Below, in pieces: positions 40,846 to 53,697 of a stretch of 64,000 bases of DNA. The stretch's first letter is position 1; every line of letters starts with the position of its first letter. The translations under genes were made by a program, and so were the position numbers. The notes below the pieces were generated by a model. It was not told the origin of the DNA, made no database searches, and saw only the letters and a list, made by a program, of their open reading frames with translations. Origin of the DNA: Lethocerus indicus (Eukaryota; Arthropoda; Insecta; Hemiptera; Belostomatidae); contig JACDQD010000005.1 of the NCBI GenBank assembly GCA_019843655.1, forward strand, positions 8,149,575 to 8,213,574, in the 5' to 3' direction.

Positions 40846-42543
40846 ATTCGTCACGAGCCGGTACCAAATACCTCTGCCACACTCCGAAGAAAATTAACGT
40901 CCCTCAGAACGGCACTTCGCTTAAATTTCAAAACCAGGCCCAATTCAAATTCGAATTCATTCCGACCGACGTCGGGCCTCAATCCAATAAAACGGGGTAA
41001 ATTAAGGAAACCGGAACGCCATAAAATCGGAATCGGATTAAAAGGTTTTTCGGATTTTTGGGGAAAGACCGCGGCCCGGGGGCGTTAAAGTCGCCGGGTG
41101 ACTATTGGAGATGAGCGTGACGCCGCCCGCCTCCACAGAACCAGTTTGTCCTTTTCCTTCCGATCGTCCCCACCCCGCCCTCGTCCAGAAACCCGAAGTA
41201 GCTTTTTTGTCCCTTCTTTTTGCTCTTTTTTCTCGGTCTTCCGAGACGGCGAGGGGGGGAGCATCGGTCGTTTAAGATTAAACCCGAATTGTCGTTCATT
41301 TATAGCGACAAGATAAGGAGGGGACAGGGCCCCGGCTGTTGGAAGCCCCCTTTAGAAAGTCGGCCTCCGCTGTTCCACTGATCCACTGCTACCGCTCTCC
41401 CATATATGCGTCCTATGTACGACAAGTCATAAGTTTTTTTTTGCGTAACATGTAAATTATTTTATAAATAAACGAGAATGATGCTAGACTAAAAATCTAT
41501 TGTAGTCTAAAATAGTCATTAATTTCGTAATATAATAATGCGAGGTCCCCACGAATGTATGCAATATCAGTTTGAGGATTCGAATCAGGTCATATTAAGC
41601 GAATACCTTGTGATAATATTGAATTGAGTGGTGAAAATTTTTCATGTTGAAATCTGCGCGTTTTTGTTCGGGCCCCTCATCATTCATTCAGCTGGAGAGT
41701 CGGTCTGCCTGAACAGTTACTACGACAGCAACAATAAATGCAATACAACAATCGTAAGAACGGTTGTCTTTCATAGCTAACACGAAACACCAAAAGGATC
41801 TTAAACAGAACTTAAATCTACATACTACCCGTTTCATGCTTTAAAGGGATTTAAAACACAGGCTGACGATTCTAATGGAATTAAACCCCACGGATAGTAG
41901 CTTATGCATACTAATATGAGCTATAATGGACACTGGCATTGGGCTCTGTACCGGTCGGTACGTGCAGACATTTCTCCTTTAAGGAGCCGCCGGCGATCCG
42001 AGAAAGAGAAGAAAGAGGCGATTAAAAACTAAAGATGGAAAAATTCAAAGGGTTTTTCAGCGATTTCCACGGTATTCTGAAGCCCCCGTCTCCTTATACC
42101 CCACCGTAATCTCTTTCTTTACAAAATCATCTTGGCATTCATGCCACAACGGTAATGACAATCGGCGCGTCTCCCACAGTGCATCACATACAACAAAACA
42201 GTTCTTTTCTCCGTTGAAAATACTTCGGTTTTCTGATTACAGGCGGCGGGAAGAAAAGTGGTTTTGAAAATCGGGATAATAATAATGTTTCAATTAACTA
42301 CAACAATAAACACCTTTTTAAAGAAACCGAACGCTTAAATAGCCATCTTGGTATCGGGCTCCGTGAATTGTATTATTTAATTTGGACTATCAGATTTGAA
42401 GCCTTCCAATCTCCTACTGCCTTCACTTTTCTCCGGAGCTTTTCTTTGCTTTGTCTTTATCTTTTCCCTACCTAGGTAGTTGGATTCCACAATCGATATT
42501 TGGTCAGCGACTGTCACTTATCTCGTTTTTATTATCTAGTATC

Positions 42544-42544
<1 letters not shown>

Positions 42545-42593
<49 letters not shown>
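42545..42593. repeat. (TA)n microsatellite
   Basis: About 24 TA units, the longest simple repeat in the window. Confidence 0.95.
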
Positions 42594-42597
<4 letters not shown>

Positions 42598-43910
42598 AAT
42601 ACATAAGCACAGGATAATAAGCACAAGAAAAGGTACATCGTTGACCACATGTCGATTGTCGAAGGGGGAACGAATAGAAACGATACTAAAATAACAGAAA
42701 GAAAGAAGAAACAGTGCTGAGATGATGCTTCATCGGCGTGTGACTTACGGAGATGAGCCCCAACCCCCCTCTACCCCCACCACAGGGTGAAACATTAATG
42801 TCTGCCGGGAGGCCGGTCCAGGGTATAATTTATTTATTAGGGTAGTGAGGGAGGCTGGAGGACCCTCGAGAGACCCCGCAGACCCTAGACTAATCAATAT
42901 ATCTCCCGTCCCAGCCCCCGCCACCGCCTCGGGCCACCTACCCCTCTTTACATTTCCTAATGTTTACCTCCTTTTTTGAATAGGCGAGGTTTCAGGGGGA
43001 TACCAAACCTCCCCCCCTCCAACTCCCCACCCCTCCTCCCTTTAGCCACTCACCGAAGTTCAGGGCCCCGACCACCGAAACTAGCCCCTCCGTAATGGGG
43101 ACGCTCGGTTCCATCGCCTCCCAACACGAAGTTTTTAACAGGGAATTCGTGTAATCTGATCCGCCGGCAATTTGGTACCCTAAATTTTGAAGCGACTGGC
43201 CTCGTGCGAACTTTTTTATATCCAATATTAATAGTTTTAGTTTAATAATCAGTGCCTCGACTGCACGAATATCAATATAAAATATATACTCTCTGAAGTC
43301 ATACACTGGAACGAATTACTCAATACGTTTGTCTGCGGATGTGTCACTGTCTTGTATATCTTTATATACCTATCTATGGGAAAATCACAGTTAACTCACC
43401 CAGGGGTTCTACACATTGGGGTATTTAGTGTTTGACCCATATTCTTATCAATTCCCACCACCCGAACAGTAGCTGGAAAGTAGCTGAAGAGCGGAAATTC
43501 AAATGTATGTAAAATACTGTAATATTATTTATACATGATATAACCCAACAAACCAACCTAACCTAACCAGACTGGGAATCAACCCCTCTCTATATTATGG
43601 GCAGATTTATTCTAATGACGACGCAAAGCAGAAATATCGGGTCTAGATAACGACCGAATAAAATAGGGTACAGAAAATCGCAGGGGTGATGAGGGCCTCC
43701 CTCGCCCCCTATTTCTATCTGACTAAACTTTCGCCCTCGTTTCCATTTCTGCAGGCAGAGATGCACTCTTTCTCACTGCAGTTATCGCAATGCGGCGGCA
43801 CACTCACGCCGATAGTTGGGCCAGAAACACAAAATTCAACCCCGCCCGAACTTCAATTCGAAACCGAAAAAACAATTTTATTATTTTATACATATATGCC
43901 TCGCTTGTCT

Positions 43911-43944
43911 AATGGCGACTGATGATGGGGAGAAGCCGAAATCC
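43911..43944 (+). repeat. Dispersed motif copy, plus strand
   Basis: ACTGATGATGGGGAGAAGCC followed by GAAATCC. The preceding AATGGCG looks like a partial duplication of the motif start. Confidence 0.7.
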
Positions 43945-44676
43945 TAGGTGCAGCACACGATCGGAAAAATAATTGCACATCAGTCGATGATGAGAGTTAA
44001 CCGGGTTCTAACTGTACAACGATTTTTCAAAATAATAGTTCCGTTCCTGAAAAGGAAACCCTGAAATGTAGGACGATAATAGTTCGTTTTGTCACTTTAA
44101 TTTCCACCGCCAGTTTTATGCCGAATCCATTCGGTGATGCCTATCACGGAGTCAAGGTCGGACAATTTACACGTTCGACGTTATTCAATATATCGAATCA
44201 TACTTTGTTGTTATTATTATAAAGCTTTCCCGGTAAAGTTCGAAACGCTTTTAAGTCATATCGGAACGATCTGTATCAAAACTACGAGCAACCGAATTAC
44301 AATTTCGTGTGGCCGGTATTGTTGTTTGAACGGTCTACCCCCGGACCTCTGGCCAATTCGAATTTCAAAATAGTGTCCATCGACATGTAAATTTTACCGT
44401 GGAATAACGTTCCAGTTTGACAAAAGGGGCCCATTTAAGTAGACTTCGAATTTAGATGAAGTAATTTCTTGGACCTGTTTTGATGTTCCCCTTTCGTCAG
44501 TAGCATTAGTCGAGATGTGGCAGTAATATTGATAAATTCCTTCAGGGATACATTTACAAAACTATTAAACACATATATGTGTCTTTTTTAATATCATTCC
44601 AATAGTTGATATATGTTGTTGTTGATACATCAAATATTTGTATCGACCCGTCTTTGTGAACTGCCTCAGTACTTCC

Positions 44677-44734
44677 CAATTGTAAGCCTTACAATTGTAA
44701 TATTCTATCGGACATTTGAACCATTTAAATGGTT
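44677..44734. repeat. Two adjacent short palindromes
   Basis: CAATTGTAAG / CTTACAATTG around a single C (44677-44697), then AACCATTTAAATGGTT (44719-44734), both perfect. They lie 21 bases apart in otherwise featureless sequence. Confidence 0.8.
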
Positions 44735-45314
44735 TCATGAGTGGAAAAACCATGATCCAAACCGTAATTCGTAATGGATCCGGAATGAAGAAAAAATCAG
44801 TCTTGTATAGTTCAACATGCGTAAGCACGAGTCTACTATTGAAAAGGTCCGTGAAACCAGCGCGATAATATCTGAATCTTAACTTGTCCTTATTCTTTTT
44901 TACACCGAACTTTCTTCATTCCCGTTTCCTCGTTTGTCCTTATCGGGACGAGATGTTTCATATCAATTATCCTGCCCCCCGTCCCACCAAAAAAACTCAG
45001 GGAAAGATCCGTGCAGAGGCGGCAAAGAACAAAGGGACTGAGAGCGGATTTCGGAAACGTTGGACCGCGGGACAGGAGCCAAGAGATTATCCGGAGGATA
45101 GCGACTTAGTATCTTGGGACACCAGCGTCTCGAATAGGGTACGCGCCAAATCCCGAGGTGAAATCCGGTGAAATCTCCGGTCTGGCGCAAGATACAGAGA
45201 ATGTCGCACAGTATCTCAAAATGAAAAGTCAACAAAAATTGCCCGAGGACTGTGCGACAATTTACGCTTTAATCGGAAATTGGCCGGTAATATGATATAG
45301 CCTTGTTTCCGAGC

Positions 45315-45340
45315 TAATGACGGTGGCGGGAACCTCGCAG
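45315..45340 (+). repeat. Dispersed motif copy, variant with AACCTCGCAG end
   Basis: TAATGACGGTGGCGGGAACC then TCGCAG, the closest relative being the copy at 53671. Confidence 0.55.
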
Positions 45341-45885
45341 AAGAAGATCCACTTGTCCCGGAGATATTGCGGTAAACAACCCTTCCTGTGTAATTGTATT
45401 TTCGAATCATTCTTACGACCTGGATGTTTACATAAGCGTGTACAAATACCGGCCTTCCAAAACAACGAAAGGACGTTCACTCCAGCACGTTCCAAGTTTC
45501 GCGTCCGAAATTCTGAATTTCCCTTGGCCCCGCCCGTTGAATGAAGAAATATTGCAAATTAAGGGGCTAAGGGTTGAGAGTGGAAAGGCGGCTGCGGAAC
45601 AAAAGAGAGCGGTCATTTGAAAATGGTTAGGACCCCGCTCGCTATCTCGACCCGAGCATCGGTTACATATAAAACGTTTAGAGTCCACTGCCTCTGGGAT
45701 AATTGTATCTTTACCTCTTATTCTTTTTTGCTGCAGCGCACAACCCTCACCCACCCCAAGAAAAGGAACGTCTCATTTACATAATGTCAGGAGCGAGTGT
45801 GTTTGTGCGGGCCCCCATCGCTACTACAACTTGGCATTGTGCGATAGGCCTTCTTACTGTTCCGACGGGTCGAGATCTAGATGAG

Positions 45886-46085
45886 AATCGGACGAGATGA
45901 CGACTAAAGAGGCGGAAACTACCGGTAAAATACTGTCCCCGCAGGTCAAGACGCAAAGAGAATCAGACGTGATGATGAATATAGAAATGAGTATACCCCC
46001 AGTAAAATACTCTTCCCACAAATAGAGACGAGAAAACATCATACGTGATCAGGAATAAAGACGTGAAAACCGCCGATAAATGATT
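45886..46085. repeat. Diverged tandem repeat, period about 75-76 bp, about 2.6 copies
   Basis: Units start near 45886, 45961 and 46037 with AATCGGACGAGATGACGA, AATCAGACGTGATGATGA and CATCATACGTGATCAGGA. TAAAATACT followed by a C-rich stretch recurs in the first two units at the same offset. The 62-codon minus-strand open frame here is just the repeat read twice. Confidence 0.75.
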
Positions 46086-47209
46086 GAGGCGCCTACAACA
46101 GTAACAGTGCAAAAGGGAAAACCCCACACGTTCGAAGTTGCCTCAATAATTTATCGGCTGTATGCCGATGGTGAAACCCCGGGCCTACCACAAGACCGAA
46201 CCACATAGTGGAGACATAATGTGAAGATGATAGTCTATAAACAGTGTCCTAGAATTTATTAGCGGTTGCGTATTTTGACCGTTCTACCCTAAACTAGTAA
46301 CGGTAATTGTACCATTCATTTAAGTTATTCGTTAATTAGGGTCACATTCCAGAAACCGTTCAGAGTGCTCAAATTTACTAGGATGTTCAATGCAACAGGA
46401 AGTTTTCACGGGATCCCTAACATATGTTCCATGCTATTGACTCAATATAAACACATTATTGTATATCATAATTTTCTACTTCAATAAAACCAAAAATCTG
46501 ATCGCGATGATATCTCGGTCTATTGGCGCCAAAATTTATGATATATGATAATATGATTAAATGTAGAATTTCTCAAGAAATTTCCAGGAATTGTTGGGAT
46601 ATTTTTCAATGATTGAACCAACGCGACAAAATAAAAATGTGAATATTTATTCGATCACCTTCTTGTGGAAAGTTCATAAATTCGTTCCTACAATTCGGCA
46701 GTATAATAGAAGCTAGGGTCCCGTCACCTATAATGGCATTTGGTCTACAACTAGACCCTTTTCTACTTTTAGCTGTCGTAGGCAGTCCAAAATAGACACT
46801 AGTAATTGGGGGACAAGTACCATTATTCAAGTGTCCCACCGGAACAGATGAACCCCCACTAACGCCCTCCACTTTTCTTCTTCTAAGGCAAAATTAAATT
46901 TTTTTTCACATCCGCAATATAGAAAAAGGGGGCATATATATGCATTCGAGGAGAAATTGACAAATACCGTTAAATTTATGCAATGTGGGGGGTCTGACAA
47001 GCCTCCAATGTGATTTGTTCATCTTGATAAATTCTTACTTAATTTATAGGGAAAAACTTCTGCACTATATCGGACCTGTGTCAAGCATAATTTAAGAGTA
47101 AAAAATCCCATTAAGCCACTTCCATACCTTCAACCCTTTATATACAATCAAATCGAAAAAATGCAATACATAATCGAAATATTAAATAAATAACGAATGT
47201 TGCGTATGG

Positions 47210-47296
47210 TGAACATAGCACAGTGTTGTAATACAACGCATTCTACCCGAGGTTCGATTCCCCGATGGCGGGCCGATTTCGGTTCGATAGCAAATT
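47210..47296 (+). repeat. tRNA-derived SINE head (A and B boxes)
   Basis: TAGCACAGTGTT (47216-47227) matches the A box except its last two bases. GGTTCGATTCC (47251-47261) is an exact pol III B box. The spacing is tRNA-like. There is no foldable acceptor stem, so this is a SINE-type element or tRNA relic and not a functional tRNA gene. GCAAATT follows at 47290, a tail also seen after the B boxes near 4000 and 40810. Confidence 0.6.
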
Positions 47297-47390
47297 TCAA
47301 CTTTATTATACGAGTGGAGCCAGCACTAACTCTGGCCGGTGAAATCGTCAGATTTCATTACAGACTAAATAGATACAATTCGTGCATGCA

Positions 47391-47414
47391 CGCGCGCGTG
47401 TGTGTGTGTGTGTA
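47391..47414. repeat. (CG)n(TG)n alternating purine-pyrimidine tract
   Basis: CGCGCGCG running into TGTGTGTG, 24 bases of strict alternation, with Z-DNA potential. Confidence 0.9.
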
Positions 47415-48746
47415 CGCATAACGTGGTTATGCAGTTGTCACGTGAGCGGTCTCGCGGGCGGAGGACAACGGGCCCATCGCAAAGTGCCGCCCCTCTAATG
47501 CATTATTCAAAATGCAACAGAGACCCCGCACAACTCCTCCCCCATCACCCCCTTCAGCTTTAGCATGTCCGCCGGAACGCGCTCACTTAAAATTTCAATT
47601 CTTCCTGCCGCCGAGACCGTCCTTCTTTCGCGTCCTTCCAACTCTTCCTTTTTGTCCGCGTCCTTCGGGCCCCGAAGGAGCCGGCCGACGAAGTCCCGAG
47701 AACCGGCCGTAAATTATTACCACCCTCCACGATTAAAAAACAAGAACCGTTTACACCAATTTATCATTATTTATTGCTGAAATCCAGTCGGAATAACATC
47801 CGCAATTTAAAAAGTGATATCCGTAGAAAACATCTATGACAGGTTTCCAACATGCGAGGCATGAGAATATTGCAAGGGGAGTAGAGGTATCGATACGGCC
47901 ACTGAGAAACAGTGAGTATTCTATTTTTTCCACTTACCTATATGATATTGTGTTTACGCTTCTAACATGAGCGGGAACCCAATTTAAATTCCCCTATATC
48001 AAAGCCAATTATAATCCTAGTGCAACTGTTCCAGTAAAAAAAACACTCGACTATGTTCCCCCAGTAACTGTAGGGGAAAGCCGGAAAGTGGGTCGAATGT
48101 GAGAAACGGCAAATACTAAGAGGTTCGCCTAGGAGTGTCGGAACTTATCAACTTTCGCACTTTTGTCTTTTCTTATTCTCTCTTGTTGTTCCCTCTCTTC
48201 TTTCTTGTTCTTGGTCGCGGGACCGAATTATCGGGTCAAGCGTAACAAAGTGCAGACCGGATTCGGGCCGATCGGTGAATCTCAGCCCAATCCCCCTCCC
48301 TCCTTTTAACTTAGGCCCCGGGACCTTAAAGATAAAAAGTTCGGGACTTACTGACAACTTTCGCTCGGACAGGAGTCAGACGGGACCATATACGGGGACA
48401 TTTTGTTACTTTGCTTTTAGAATAAAATATATAGCCGTATTGGGACACTCTAGGGAGGAAGATAGAGAGAGGATGAAAAGTTCATATCAGGGGGGGGGAA
48501 GTCCTGGAGTATTCCGCTAAAAACTTGACACAGGGATTCGGAAATATACTTTGACGGTAAAAAAAAAACAGAATACAATATCAAATATTTTGGTATATAT
48601 GTACGATCAGAAACTCTACCTTAATCAATCACTATCCTTCAATTCCATGTGATATGTATAATTAATATATGTATTTATATATAATTAATATATATATTAA
48701 TATAATAATGTTTAGAAATGCGCGAAGTTTCGGGCTATATACTGGA

Positions 48747-48772
48747 CCGGTTCGGCTTCTCGCCGTCAGTAG
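48747..48772 (-). repeat. Dispersed GACGATGGCGAGAAGCCGAA-type motif, minus copy
   Basis: Among the closest copies to the consensus: on the minus strand CTACTGACGGCGAGAAGCCG is followed by AACCGGTCC. The extension CCGGTCC..TAT is shared with the copy at 37655. Confidence 0.75.
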
Positions 48773-51700
48773 ATTAGTGAGACCCTTTGGGACACTATTA
48801 TGTTCTTGGTCATTGCGCTTTACGAATAGATTTTCCTGCCTTTGTTTGGAAATTATGTAATTATGGAAATGATGAAATTATGAACGAAAGGACATTCAGC
48901 GTACCCAGCTTTGTGAGATTTGTGAAAAGGAACTTGCGAAATGAAAAGAAAATTCTGAACTGAATCAACCGAAAGGATATCCCCTAAAATCTCTTGGTAC
49001 GAAACATATTGTGAAAACTGCGTGTTCTATTTTCGTGAATTAATTTATTTTTGTTTCTTTTATATTATGTAGCGGCAATGAAAGAATGAATCCCGCCGGA
49101 TTGTACGCACAAAAATGCCGGTACAGACGAGAGAGGTAGAGAGACCGCCCATTCAGCCTTTTCTCCGGGGCTTGGGTCTTTTAAAGCGTTCTCAGCGGAA
49201 ATCCAACCTCCAGCCTGGTGTTAGCCTACACCCTGTATAAGGTGGCTCGAATCCACACACTGCGGCCATTGTAACATACATAAGACTAGGAATTCTCATA
49301 ATGTTCCTTTAGGGTTCGAAAATCTGACCCCGGTTATTGCCAATTATGCACGTACGCCCGGTTTTATATTAGACGATAAGGGGAGACTGCGGAGGGTAGA
49401 ATCGAACGGGGACACTTCTCTACGAGGAAATGGCGAGACCCTGACTTCAAATTTCCGATTTGAATAACAATGGATTCGCCGAAATTGCTTGAAGTGTTTA
49501 GGACAAACCTAAATTTATATACATTACAAATTACCTAGAACACGTTCAACATTCAGTTTTAATAACCCGTCAAATCTCATGATTGTATTATCTACTTTGA
49601 TTATATTTGGGAGTCTCAGCCTTATGTTTGCATTGTGTGTAATAAAGTCAAATTTGTAGCTCAAATAATTCCAGAAAGCTAATTAATATTTGGTGAACAT
49701 CAATAATGCCCGGTTACTAAGGTAGTCAGAAATTAATTATCTCAGCAATTCGCAGAATGGGTTTTCGCCTAGCGATCCACTACCCCCACGGACAAGTGGA
49801 TTGAGAGCTATATTTATATTCATAAATTCCACCCAAAACGTGAGAATAAAATTTAAAAAAGGGCTCCTAGCGTCGATGAATACATATTTCAAATACTAAT
49901 TTCAAAATTGATTTTTCAAATTAAAAAGTTATATGAATCCTAATTCCGCTTAATAAGCAACGTACCCCCTGCGGGGGACGAGTGCGAGAGTGAGGCAGAA
50001 AAACTCCAATGGAGAAGCAGAAGGAAGAACAATGAATGGGCTTCAACTTGAAGTTCATAAGAAATCATTCAGAGAGGAACGGCGGCGGTCAGTAAGATGC
50101 GGGACTGGTATTTATCACCCCAAGTTAACAATTACCTTGGACTAATTATGCTTTGGACTAATGCTCACCTTAATCAGTTCGAATCCCTCAAATTCCCTGA
50201 GCTATGGAATCAATCAGTATGTTAACATATATCTACTATTCCAATGATATTAGAAATGGTTCATAAACAAATACCTTAAATTAATTAAGACCAAAACAGT
50301 TACGTAATTTGGTAGATTGTAAATAATGAAGGACCGGGTTCTGGGCGTAAAATAAATCACGGCTAAAATGATTTCATAAATATTTTCTCGACTCGCCTGA
50401 ACTGAACTATTCGCACTATCGAGCTACCGAGAACGATTAAAATTTCAAACGGAGTTCGGCTACTGCGATATGAGTCGGAAAGGGGCGTAACTGACAAAAG
50501 CAGAGCCGAAGGGCCCCGGGGCCTCTTGTCTTCTCTCGTCAGACAAGGGCCCCAACATCTGTTTGTGATCACCTGCTAGCGGCCCTCTCAACCACTGACA
50601 GACTTAACGCCGAAACGGATTATTAACAGGGATTAGCCCCCCCCCCATCCCCTAGCGATCACTAACACCCTGTTAATATTCAAATTGGCCCCACACAAAC
50701 AATATGATCGGTTCAACTTCCCTGAAGAGAGTTGAAGCTACGCCCAAAAACAGTAAGGACGATGGGCACGGATAGTTAGCAGAAATTATAGCAAAATTCG
50801 GTCGGCGATCTGCATTCGAATATTCACAGAAAATACTAACCTCATCGTATTTTGCTCGCTTTTGTAACAAAGAGGCCAGTTAAATTTGAGGTATACAAAA
50901 CTAGAGCACAAAATAAATCGCAATCTACAAAAAAACAAAATTGACCCAACGTGGGAAATAATTTAAAAACAAATTTTCCACCCATGAGAGCCGGAATGAT
51001 GGCCCTTTTATACTCTTCCGGGCTAAGAGAAGTCAACGTTCTACCTGGAGGTACGTATAGAATTTAATCACAGAGCGGAGGCAGGCGACATTAATTTATA
51101 ATTCATATTAAAAATAATTTTTTCAATAGTGTCTACACGATAAAAGCGTTCGCTTGATTTCTAAATCTGATACGCGTCAGATGAAATGCCAGCGCGTATA
51201 GGCACGAATACGATCAACATTTGATCAACAACCCACCCCGTACGGTGAGGGGGCCATTACCCCGGCCTGAATTAATTTGAAATTGGATATGGCGACGTTT
51301 CTCCAATTACTCGTGACTCTGCCGACAACGAGTCCGCAGTTAGGGGCGTAAAGCAACATCGCATTTTAAATTCAAATATTTTGACGAAACAACCCCCACC
51401 CCACCCCCACAGCCACGGTAGACGCGGGTAACCCTATATGGAAACATAATACTCGCGGGGTTAAGAAAACCCCCGACGGAGTAAAAGGTAAAAACCTATT
51501 AGGCTTTCCCCCAGACGGTGGAAAAGCGTACGCTCCCTCCTCCCCCTCCACTCTTCCCATCATGTGAGTAAGTACATGAGATTCATGCCACAGCCTCTCT
51601 ATTTACATAATCACACTCCCCCGCATCTCTCTCGTGTAACCGGGCACCCGTCGCCTCGAATAGAATTCGAAAAAGTTCAATATTCAATCTCCATTCTCTC

Positions 51701-52696
51701 CGAAACACACTTCGCCCCTCGCTCCATATATGATACGTAAATTTTGGCTGTATAAACCTTATTCGGGTGAAACTTGCCTCTCTGCGGCCTTGGCAAGTCC
51801 TAATGTATTTATTTCATAGTGTTTATATGCGACACATTTAAATTCGTGGAATATTTTCCTCGAAAATAAAGGAATATAGTACTGATTATGTTGATGGGAA
51901 TATAAACGCAAATTTCGAAAAAAAGCTGGCCTGATCTGCAGAATGGAAAAAAGGAAATTAAGGAAAACCCAAGATCCTATTAAAGTTTCCAGTTGTGAGA
52001 TAATTGAAGGTGACGCCGATGGATAAAGTGGAATAAAAAGCCGTTTAAATTGGCCGATTAAATTACGGATACGGAGCCGAGACGGGAAGACCGGACTTAG
52101 CCTGCAGATTTAAGCACCCGGGCTTTAATTTACGATCGGAGTCCCCAGCTTTAACCGATCTGAGTTGGACAAAGAGAAGTAAAAAAGAAAAATAGGGGTT
52201 GGCGTCTGTTAGCGTAAGGAGGAACAGATGAATGGGCCTGGGACGAGACGCGTGGGACGGCCACGCCGACACTCCGGCCTTGCAAAAACACATAGGCCTC
52301 CAGAGCTTTTTCAATACTCTGTTTTCAACCGTAGCGAAATTTATTTAGAAATTTAATTTCGTATTGTCACAAGATACGTAGTAATCAATCTTATTGACCA
52401 AATGATACATAACGAAAGCCTAAGAAATTTTTATGTACTCTTGACTTTTAGAAACATAACAGTGCTTCATCAATCGGCGGTTGACACGTGTAAGTACCAC
52501 GATACATTACTGATGGATTACGGAAATGTCGATCCTGTTAGTATTGTCATTGCACTGTTACTGCATACAGATGTTTCATCGGTAGGTCCTGACTTCAAAC
52601 TGTACGGGATAAGACAAAATGCCGAGACTACTAAAATTGCGCTACCACTAAAGTTTATGGAGTCATCTCGAAATCTGTAATCGAAGGCAAATTGAG

Positions 52697-52750
52697 ATCG
52701 GTAGTTTGTTCCCGAACAACCGCCCACCATCCAAAGACCTGTTATAAGGC
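52697..52750 (+). repeat. Dispersed repeat fragment, pair of 58169-58207
   Basis: ATCGGTAGTTTGTTCCCGAA then CAA corresponds to GTCGGCAGTTTGTTCCTGAA then CAA at 58169. TATAAGGC follows in both, at different distances. The centre TTGTTCnnGAACAA is itself palindromic. Confidence 0.5.
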
Positions 52751-53670
52751 CGGCCGCTCTCAAACTCAAGGTGCCCATATATAATGAGAACAGGTCTCAT
52801 TGTATGAGTAATCAAAGGGGAACAGGAAGGTCTTGAGGGGGACGGACGTTATATAGGGTGAGGCTGGAAACACAGTAGGGTTACATCAGTAACTTATTTT
52901 TTACAGTACAATTTGTATGTTGTTAACGGTTGACGGTTTGGTCCCTCAGTTCAAGTCAGAGCGTCCAGTCAGGCGGGAGTTTTGCGACGAAGAAAATTTG
53001 AATCACAGTTTTGAATCCTCTCTTATCGTGAGAAAAAATCGAACGCGATCCTATCGATTTATAAATGGTATTTATTTTTAACCAGTCAACAAGGCTGAAA
53101 GGCGGTTGAAGAGGTGCCGGCCGCGGTGGCGAGGGAGAAGGCGACAGGTGCCCCGGCCCATAACTCAACCGGCCAGCAGACTAACTGCTCTAAATTTAAA
53201 GCCTATTTTAAATATCTCTATAAGCGTACCGTCTGACCCACGCCTCTAAATCCGTCCACGGTGGACCGGTTTCGTGCCGGTGGTGGGCCCACCGTGGAGG
53301 GTGAGTTCATCCCCACACCAAAATACTAATTACTTCGTAAATACTATGAGAGGGAGTGCCAGAATAAGAGTCACGCTATGTAGATATTGGGGTCCCCTAT
53401 GATCCTAAGAAATGAGTTTAACTGTTTGGTGGGGTTTAGAATATCATTACTTTTGTGGTCTTCATCCGCGACCATTATACCGAGTAATAGTGCCCGCGAA
53501 GCCGAATGTCCGAACATCATAATTTCCCACACCTGATATACAGCTCCGGCAGAACCTTTGTTTTACTTCATTCCCTCTTCTGAGAGGCACTTGTGAAACT
53601 TTACAAATGTCTCAATGCTACTAATTCTTTAACTTTTAACAGTCCCGCCACCCGGAGGCGTTCGCGTCGT

Positions 53671-53697
53671 CTAACGACGGTGGGAGAAACCTCGCAG
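53671..53697 (+). repeat. Dispersed motif copy, variant with AAACCTCGCAG end
   Basis: CTAACGACGGTGGGAGAAAC then CTCGCAG. It shares the CTCGCAG ending with the copy at 45315, so these two may form a subfamily. Both are near ATAATTGTATTT/TGTAATTGTATTT sequence. Confidence 0.55.

Larger units (their letters stand above)
39352..45885. other. Non-coding block between the TIR element and the 75-bp tandem repeat
   Basis: Holds a B-box fragment (40806), a long TA repeat (42545), motif copies (43911, 45315) and a palindrome pair (44677-44734). At about 43571-43582 CCTAACCTAACC resembles two units of the arthropod telomere repeat, too short to mean anything. No gene seen. Confidence 0.6.

Noticed and set aside
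43556..43586. CCTAACCTAACC, resembling the arthropod telomere repeat
   Set aside because: Only about two units, inside ordinary sequence.
47216..47261. Functional tRNA genes at the A/B box sites
   Set aside because: No complete cloverleaf or acceptor stem could be formed by eye at any site. SINE-type relics fit better.
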